Source: an uncultured Oscillospiraceae bacterium (lineage in GTDB: Bacteria; Bacillota; Clostridia; Oscillospirales; Oscillospiraceae). From it: a stretch of 9,902 nt of DNA. Made by a program: the position numbers and the translations under genes. Below, piece after piece: positions 5,406 through 9,902 of this stretch. Numbering within the stretch: the first letter of the stretch is position 1; every line of letters starts with the position of its first letter. The notes beneath the pieces were generated by a model. That model was given only the letters and a program-made list of their open reading frames with translations. It ran no database searches and was not told the origin of the DNA. The stretch covers positions 1 to 9,902 of the forward strand of contig CAAGIE010000008.1 in NCBI GenBank assembly GCA_900769835.1. The letters run 5' to 3'.

Positions 5406-6606
5406 TGCGTTTTTCCTTTTTACAGGCAACGCCACCTATCAGGCAGATCAGGCCGCCTGCCGCTGCTCCACTGCAAAGCACATTAAATGCCACATTCCAG
5501 CCATAGGCAGACAAGCCGCCCAGTCCCGTTGCCGCCGCAAAGTCACCGGCGTGGACAGAAAAATTGATGATCGCCACCATAGTGGCTACACCGGCAGGGC
5601 TGACGTGACGAACGGGGAACAAACTCAAAAGGAATGTCAGCGCCGCTGTCATAGAGGCCGCATTCACCGCGAACAAAAGCACCGACACCACGGGATTGAA
5701 ATCCCCCAGCAGTCGAATGGTCAGCAGGCAGAAGCCCGAAAGCATAAACGCCCCAAAGGCAGGAAACTGCAGCACCTGACTGCGGCGGCCAAAATAACCG
5801 CCTAAAAACGCGCCGGAGACCTGCACACAAGGCACCACCGCTGTGATCACCGTTGCCACCTCGTTGGGCAGGCGGAACGTATCTTTCAGGTAGGTGGGGA
5901 TCCACAGAGAAACACTCTCCCGCAGACCGCCTACGAAAAATGCGCCCACTATCACATACAACGCGCCACAGGAAAACAGCGCCTTTTTTAAGGAAAACGG
6001 CCCTAAGTTTTTCGCCTCTTTCTTCTGCACCGGCCCTGCCAACCTCGGCATGACCGCGCACCAGACAATGCCGATCACCGCCAGCAGGCAGGAAACCGTC
6101 AGAAACACCGTCTGCCAACGGAACCAGCGGATCAAGAAGTGGGTCAGCACATAATTGAACATACCGCCCACCGCGCCGATAGTATTGAGCAACACCACAC
6201 CGCGGGAGAGATAGGGTTCTTTCAAGCTACAAGCAAAGATCTGGGTCAGGCCGCAAAGGAGCGTTGCCTGCATCGCGCCGTTGATACCCCAAAGCAACGC
6301 CATCACCGGGAACGACCCGGTCATAGGGAACAACACGTTGATGGCAAACACTGTGAAGATCTCCACGGCGATCACTTTCAGCGCAGACACTTTCCGCATT
6401 ACCACTGCGGCGGCGATCTGCCCGAAGGCATTACACAGCGCAAAGGAGGAGGACACCATACCCGCCAGGGTGCGGGAAACGCCGGTGTCATTGAGGATCT
6501 GCAACATACAAGCGCTATAATCGCTTCTGCCCAGGTAGGAAATCAGATATGCCAGCCAGGCGATCAGGATCAAAAACCCGGCTCTTTTACGCTCTGCGCT
6601 TGCCAT
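5383..6606 (-). CDS. Major facilitator superfamily transporter, OPA/GlpT-like
   Basis: A 407-residue integral membrane carrier with about 12 predicted transmembrane helices in two six-helix halves, joined by a charged cytoplasmic loop at about 187-208 (KKEAKN). Helix 1 reads FLILIAWLAYLISYLGRSDY (11-30). The segment GGLRESVSLWIPTYLKDTF (226-244) is typical of the organophosphate:phosphate antiporter branch (GlpT, UhpT) as I know it. The substrate is not determinable; a sugar phosphate is the family default, and given melA nearby an alpha-galactoside or its product is an alternative. ATG at 6606 has GGGGGTG upstream. The last residues (KKEKRNEKRVHL) lie beside the AraC remnant and may be altered by the deletion that created it. 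It is convergent with the regulator. Confidence 0.85.
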   Translation of the reverse strand: MASAERKRAGFLILIAWLAYLISYLGRSDYSACMLQILNDTGVSRTLAGMVSSSFALCNAFGQIAAAVVMRKVSALKVIAVEIFTVFAINVLFPMTGSFPVMALLWGINGAMQATLLCGLTQIFACSLKEPYLSRGVVLLNTIGAVGGMFNYVLTHFLIRWFRWQTVFLTVSCLLAVIGIVWCAVMPRLAGPVQKKEAKNLGPFSLKKALFSCGALYVIVGAFFVGGLRESVSLWIPTYLKDTFRLPNEVATVITAVVPCVQVSGAFLGGYFGRRSQVLQFPAFGAFMLSGFCLLTIRLLGDFNPVVSVLLFAVNAASMTAALTFLLSLFPVRHVSPAGVATMVAIINFSVHAGDFAAATGLGGLSAYGWNVAFNVLCSGAAAGGLICLIGGVACKKEKRNEKRVHL

Positions 6607-6637
6607 ATTGCACCCCCATTTGACAATCTACACTCAC

Positions 6638-6666
6638 AGTATAATGCAGTTATTACGAAATGTCTA
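6638..6666 (-). promoter_or_regulatory. Promoter of the MFS transporter
   Basis: On the minus strand TAGACA (6661-6666) and TATACT (6638-6643) are 17 bases apart, each one mismatch from consensus. The start would be near 6631, leaving a leader of about 25 bases. It faces away from the promoter of the second lipoprotein. Confidence 0.78.
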
Positions 6667-6719
6667 TTGTCGTTTTTTATAAAAACATTTCCTATTTTCA
6701 CGCCGCAAATGGGTTCTGT

Positions 6720-6748
6720 TTGACATTGCCCGCGACCATTGATATACT
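6720..6748 (+). promoter_or_regulatory. Strong promoter of the second lipoprotein
   Basis: TTGACA (6720-6725), 17 bases, TATACT (6743-6748), with TGA before the -10 giving an extended -10. The start would be near 6755, about 26 bases before the ATG. The -35 and first spacer bases repeat those upstream of the paralog at 1817, so gene and promoter seem to have duplicated together. Confidence 0.85.
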
Positions 6749-6780
6749 AAAAATAGAATAAGTATATGGGAGGGATTACT

Positions 6781-7977
6781 ATGAAACGACTTCTTAGCTT
6801 ACTCTGTGCCATCGGACTGATGGTACTTCTGGTTGCAGGCTGTCAGACAGCCGCGCCTACGCCCACCACTCAGGTTCCCACCACTGCCCCTGCGCCCACC
6901 GAGCCGGAGCCTCCTGCTCCCCTGGAGCCGAAACTGGGAACCACCCTTTCCGTTTACCCCCTCTACTCCAACCTGACCGAGGAGGAGATTCTCCTTTGGG
7001 ACACCATTTGTGATGCCGTCGAAAACCACAGCACCGAACGGATCCCCATTGGCACCTACTCCGGTGTTTCCGCCTACGGCAACGCGGAAAAGCGGTTTGA
7101 GTGGTTCTATCGGGAATTTGCATTCAGCAACCCCGATTATTTCTGGCTGAACCTCTACGAATACGATCTGCACACCGTGGAGACCGATGACGGCAAGCGC
7201 CTGGAGTTGGAATTGCACTACCTGATGGATCAAGAAACCGCCCAAGCTTATAAAGAAGCCTACGATGCCAAAGTAGATGCCATCGTCAGCGGCGCCCGCG
7301 CCCAGGAAGATCTGTTTCACCAGGTGCTGTATGTATACGACGCCATCATTGAAACCGCAGAATACGATCATTCTCTCATTGATGGCAACAATTTGGCGGA
7401 GGTCAATCTCTCTGCCTACGGCTGTCTGGTGGCAGGAAAAACCGTTTGCAGTGGCTATGCTATGGCGTTTCTCACCATTATGGAAAAACTGGGTGTGGAA
7501 TGCGGTCTGGAATTCAGCTCCTACCAATACCTCAGCACCCTGGAGGGTCATGTCTGGAACTACTGCAAACTGGAAGACGAATACTACTATTTCGATCTGA
7601 CCTGGGACGACGACGGCTATGGGGACACCCCCACTTTCCATCTGTTCTTCGGCCTGAACGAGGAGGATATGGTGCTGGCTTCCCGCTACGCCAACGACAA
7701 CCCTCTTATCCCGCAATGCAACGGCACGAAATTCAATTACTACCGATATATGGGACTGAACTTTGCCTCCTACGATTACGATACGGTAAAAGATGTGCTG
7801 TATGAACATCGGTACGACGAAGCCATAGTCCTGCGTTTTGACACTTCGGAAGAAGCAGACCTGGCTTACCAGGATCTGTGCGAGGGCCGCCGGCTTTTCG
7901 ACATTCTGCCCAACATACAGAACTACGGCTATATGATCCCGGAAACCGACTTGCATCTTATGATGATCCTATTTTAA
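6781..7977 (+). CDS. Transglutaminase-like surface lipoprotein (paralog B)
   Basis: A 398-residue predicted lipoprotein. The ATG at 6781 is chosen because GGGAGG sits just before it; an in-frame ATG at 6766 would place the ribosome binding site inside the gene. The signal peptide ends in the lipobox VAGC (Cys21). A Pro/Thr-rich linker (about 24-50), absent from paralog A, follows and probably lifts the domain away from the membrane. Residues 57-398 align with paralog A nearly end to end, including SVYP, FWL, LYVYD, CSGYAMAF, CNGTK and the C-terminal LF. The catalytic triad is Cys223 (KTVCSGYA), His257 (GHVWNYCKL) and Asp272 (YYFDLTWDD). An extracellular cysteine transamidase or peptidase acting on proteins or wall material is inferred; the target is unknown. 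It is an independent transcription unit. Confidence 0.85.
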   Translation: MKRLLSLLCAIGLMVLLVAGCQTAAPTPTTQVPTTAPAPTEPEPPAPLEPKLGTTLSVYPLYSNLTEEEILLWDTICDAVENHSTERIPIGTYSGVSAYGNAEKRFEWFYREFAFSNPDYFWLNLYEYDLHTVETDDGKRLELELHYLMDQETAQAYKEAYDAKVDAIVSGARAQEDLFHQVLYVYDAIIETAEYDHSLIDGNNLAEVNLSAYGCLVAGKTVCSGYAMAFLTIMEKLGVECGLEFSSYQYLSTLEGHVWNYCKLEDEYYYFDLTWDDDGYGDTPTFHLFFGLNEEDMVLASRYANDNPLIPQCNGTKFNYYRYMGLNFASYDYDTVKDVLYEHRYDEAIVLRFDTSEEADLAYQDLCEGRRLFDILPNIQNYGYMIPETDLHLMMILF

Positions 7978-7981
7978 TAAC

Positions 7982-8017
7982 AAAAAAGCAAGGCATCGCG
8001 TGATGCCTTGCTTTTTT
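7982..8017. terminator. Bidirectional terminator between lipoprotein B and trxB
   Basis: A 16-bp perfect stem AAAAAAGCAAGGCATC (7982-7997) / GATGCCTTGCTTTTTT (8002-8017) has a GCGT loop. T-tracts occur within the stem on both strands. It lies between convergent stop codons at 7977 and 8027. Confidence 0.93.
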
Positions 8018-8026
8018 ATGATGAGA

Positions 8027-8938
8027 TCAATCCAGGTAACGGCAGGCTGCCATAGCGGCGATGGCGCCGTCAGCAGATGCGGTGACCACCTGGCGGATGC
8101 GCTTAGAGCGGCAGTCGCCTGCCACAAACACGCCTTCGGTTGCGGTGCAGCAGGACTCGTCGGTATCGAAATAGCCCCAGTCGTTGAGTTTTGCATGTTC
8201 TGCAAAGGGCTCGTTTTCGGGCTGAAGACCCACTGCCAGGAATGCGCCGTCCACGGAGATGGTGCGCTCTGCGCCGGTTTCCTCATTGCGGATACGCAGG
8301 CCGGACAATGCGCCGTCGGTGGTTTCGTAGCCCACCACGACGGTGCTGAAAATAGCTTCCACATTTTCCTTCTGCAGGAGGGCATCGGAGAGTTTTTTCT
8401 CGCCGGTGAAGTCAGCCAGGTTCTGCACCACGGTGACCTTCTTGCACACTTCGCTCAAAAGCAGCGCTTCCTGCAGAGCGGAGTTGCCGCCGCCGATCAT
8501 TGCCACTTCCTGACCTGCATAGAATGCGCCGTCGCAAACTGCGCAGAAGGAAATGCCGTTGCCGATCAGTTCGTTTTCCCCGGGGAGACCCAAAGTGCGG
8601 TGCTTTACGCCCACTGCCAGAACCACGGACTTGCCCTCATAGACGCTTTCTTCTTCGGTATGTACGTAGAAGGTGCCATCCTTTTTCTCCACTTTGACGA
8701 CCTTCTCCAGCTCCACATCGGCACCCAGAGCCATAGTCTGGTCGATCAGAGCATCTGCAAACTCGGTACCGCTGATAACCTTGGTGCCGGGGATGTTTTC
8801 CACCTTGGGAGAATAGGCGATCTGGCCGCCAAAGCCGTTCTTCTCAATGACCAGCACGCTCTTGCCTGCGCGCAGGCCGTAAATTGCGGCAGTCAGGCCT
8901 GCAGGGCCGCCACCGACAACAACAATATCGTAAACCAT
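8027..8938 (-). CDS. trxB: Thioredoxin reductase-like flavoprotein lacking the NADPH motif
   Basis: A 303-residue low-molecular-weight thioredoxin reductase family protein. FAD binding is seen at VVVGGGPAGLTAA (6-18), then GFGGQI (35-40) and the C-terminal GVFVAGDCR (269-277). The redox-active pair is Cys132 and Cys135 in CAVCDG. The pyridine-nucleotide domain keeps MIGGGNSALQEA (147-158), but the usual HRRxxxR after the next strand is replaced by VVQNLADFTGEK (170-181). Known ferredoxin-dependent clostridial reductases also lack NADPH motifs, though they lose the GGGxxA too, so NADH or an unusual donor is equally possible. The start is the ATG at 8938 with AAAGGA upstream; longer frames to 9046 run into a repeat and are rejected. 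It lies directly downstream of nrdD, whose fused redoxin domain could be its partner. Confidence 0.88.
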   Translation of the reverse strand: MVYDIVVVGGGPAGLTAAIYGLRAGKSVLVIEKNGFGGQIAYSPKVENIPGTKVISGTEFADALIDQTMALGADVELEKVVKVEKKDGTFYVHTEEESVYEGKSVVLAVGVKHRTLGLPGENELIGNGISFCAVCDGAFYAGQEVAMIGGGNSALQEALLLSEVCKKVTVVQNLADFTGEKKLSDALLQKENVEAIFSTVVVGYETTDGALSGLRIRNEETGAERTISVDGAFLAVGLQPENEPFAEHAKLNDWGYFDTDESCCTATEGVFVAGDCRSKRIRQVVTASADGAIAAMAACRYLD

Positions 8939-8960
8939 AATAATTGTCCTTTCGTAGCGA

Positions 8961-9075
8961 ATGGACAATGGACAATGGAAAATGGACAATGAAGGTATTT
9001 TCCTTGCGGAAAATGATTGGATAGATCGCCGCAGGCGATACCTCAATTGTCAATTGTCAATCGTCAATTGTCAAT
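8961..9075. repeat. 115-bp MITE-like palindromic element with heptamer arms
   Basis: Two 38-base arms face each other. The left arm (8961-8998) is four heptamers ATGGACA/ATGGAAA then ATGAAGGTAT. The right arm (9038-9075), read on the minus strand, is four heptamers ATTGACA/ATTGACG then ATTGAGGTAT. They agree at 30 of 38 positions. Between them are two small hairpins, ATTTTCC-TTGC-GGAAAAT (about 8997-9014) and ATCGCC-GCA-GGCGAT (about 9025-9039). No target-site duplication is evident beyond one extra complementary base on each side. It codes for nothing and lies between nrdD and trxB. A non-autonomous mobile or extragenic palindromic repeat is the best description. Confidence 0.75.
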
Positions 9076-9095
9076 TAAAAATCATTTGCCTATGT

Positions 9096-9122
9096 AAAAG
9101 GGTCGGAAATTCCGACCCTTTT
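9096..9122 (-). terminator. Terminator after nrdD
   Basis: AAAAGGGTCGG (9096-9106) and CCGACCCTTTT (9112-9122) form an 11-bp perfect stem around AAATT, 12 bases past the nrdD stop. The T-run is only the four bases inside the stem, so termination may be partial, allowing some read-through to trxB. Confidence 0.72.
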
Positions 9123-9134
9123 ATTGGTTTATAC

Positions 9135-9902
9135 TTAGATGCTTGCGATGTACTTCTTGATTTCGGGAACGCTGTAGTAGTTCACGTGGTTCTCACCGTC
9201 GGTGATCACCAGAGTGGGAGCGCCCTTGACACCGTACTTCTTGCACAGATCCACATTCTCGTCAGCGATCAACTTCTCGTATGCCACACCGGCCTTAGAG
9301 AGTTGCTGCTCAGCAACACGGCAGTTGGGGCAGGTCACGCGGGAGAACAGAATTGCCTTTGCGCCCTCTGCCACTTCGGCCTTGGGTGCCTCGCAAGCGC
9401 AGGTCTCGGCTTTGGGAGCAACTGCGGGAGCGGCAGTGGTCTTCAGCACGGAAGTGCCAATGTTGTAGACCTTACGATCCTTGTACTCCTGGCTCTTGCC
9501 GTCATTCCAGTTCTGGATGGGACGGTAGTAACCGGTGATACGGCTGTAAACCTCGGTCTTCTTACCGCAGTGGGGGCAGATGTACTGCTCGCCGGGCAGG
9601 TAGCCATGGTCAGCACAGACGGAGTAAGTGGGGCTCATGGTGTAGTAAGGCAGTTTGAAATTCTCTGCGATCTTGCGGACCAGCTGCGCGGCAGCCTGCC
9701 AGTTAGGCAGCTTCTCGCCCAGGAAGGCGTGGAAGACAGTACCGGAGGTGTAACGGGTCTGCAGCTCGTCCTGGATGGACAGAGCAGAGAAGATGTCCTC
9801 GGTGTAGCCCACGGGCAGATGGGAGGAGTTGGTGTAGTAGGGAGAGCCGTTCTCGTTTGCGGTGATGATGTCGGGATACTGCTCCTTATCGTGCTTTGCG
9901 AA
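9135..9902 (-). CDS. nrdD: Anaerobic ribonucleoside-triphosphate reductase, C-terminal part with fused redoxin domain (partial)
   Basis: The last 255 residues of a class III ribonucleotide reductase; the frame is open to the window edge, so the start is outside. The GTG at 9812 is internal. Conserved catalytic-domain segments are YYTNSSHLPVGYTEDIFSA (22-40) and GTVFHAFLGE (54-63). A zinc site is formed by Cys96, His99 (SVCADHG), Cys109 and Cys112 (CPHCG). The glycyl-radical motif is SRITGYYRP (120-128), with Gly124 as the radical site. Canonical NrdD ends about 25 residues later. Here an Ala/Pro/Lys linker containing CAC (about 154-181) leads to a thioredoxin/glutaredoxin-like domain (about 182-255) with Cys191-Pro-Asn-Cys194 and the cis-Pro segment GAPT (227-230). 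The enzyme makes dNTPs without oxygen and needs the NrdG activase, which is not in the window. Confidence 0.93.
   Translation of the reverse strand, partial: FAKHDKEQYPDIITANENGSPYYTNSSHLPVGYTEDIFSALSIQDELQTRYTSGTVFHAFLGEKLPNWQAAAQLVRKIAENFKLPYYTMSPTYSVCADHGYLPGEQYICPHCGKKTEVYSRITGYYRPIQNWNDGKSQEYKDRKVYNIGTSVLKTTAAPAVAPKAETCACEAPKAEVAEGAKAILFSRVTCPNCRVAEQQLSKAGVAYEKLIADENVDLCKKYGVKGAPTLVITDGENHVNYYSVPEIKKYIASI

Noticed and set aside
6620..6645. Plus-strand TTGACA and TATAAT pair before lipoprotein B
   Set aside because: Spacing is only 14 bases; the -10 match overlaps the complementary MFS promoter, and a 17-base promoter exists at 6720-6748.
6766..6780. Upstream ATG adding five residues to lipoprotein B
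   Set aside because: The ribosome binding site GGGAGG lies inside that extension and is correctly spaced for the ATG at 6781, which also gives a normal signal peptide.
6799..7956. 385-codon minus-strand frame opposite lipoprotein B
   Set aside because: Antisense shadow with no start context and no recognisable domains.
8939..9046. 36-residue N-terminal extension of trxB
   Set aside because: It is translated repeat sequence; the ATG at 8938 has its own ribosome binding site and begins the FAD-binding strand normally.
1..9902. CRISPR array, tRNA or rRNA genes, insertion sequence transposase
   Set aside because: No regularly spaced direct repeats, cloverleaf, rRNA-like stretch or transposase was found; the heptamer repeats at 8961-9075 are too short and contiguous for CRISPR.

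Overview
The window looks like a contig end from an anaerobic, probably gut-associated Clostridia genome (Oscillospiraceae-like; lineage is inferred from gene content, strong AGGAGG ribosome binding sites and consensus sigma-A promoters, not from a search). The first 25 bases are not biological: they match the 3' part of the Illumina TruSeq read-2 adapter, so position 1 is an assembly edge.

Layout from left to right. A class II ketose-bisphosphate aldolase lies on the minus strand behind a perfect-consensus promoter. A small 61-residue protein of unknown function follows on the plus strand. Next is about 630 bases with no convincing gene (1235-1868). This stretch is A-rich and holds a strong promoter, a ribosome binding site leading into a two-codon ORF, several local and long-range base-paired helices and two tandem intrinsic terminators. 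It is the best candidate here for an undescribed RNA or a decayed gene. A transglutaminase-like lipoprotein (1869-3029, +) comes next. A GH4 alpha-galactosidase melA (-) and a divergent AraC-family regulator (+) form a MelR-MelA-like sugar-utilisation pair. An MFS transporter of the organophosphate-antiporter type (-) is convergent to the regulator. A 39-codon remnant of a second AraC regulator sits between regulator and transporter and appears internally deleted. A second, paralogous transglutaminase-like lipoprotein (6781-7977, +) follows. The window ends with a thioredoxin-reductase-like flavoprotein (trxB, -), a 115-bp MITE-like palindromic repeat and the C-terminal part of a class III ribonucleotide reductase (nrdD, -), which carries a fused redoxin domain.

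How the parts may work together. melA, the AraC regulator and perhaps the MFS carrier would serve alpha-galactoside use, with the aldolase further down in sugar-phosphate breakdown. The nrdD redoxin fusion and the adjacent TrxB-like enzyme suggest a redoxin-driven anaerobic ribonucleotide reductase. The TrxB-like protein lacks the usual HRRxxxR NADPH motif, so its electron donor is uncertain. The two lipoproteins are self-contained promoter-gene-terminator cassettes of shared origin. They run opposite to the aldolase, melA, MFS, trxB and nrdD genes, and their promoters look homologous as well. Most genes are closed by bidirectional hairpin terminators, so the window is a series of mainly single-gene transcription units.
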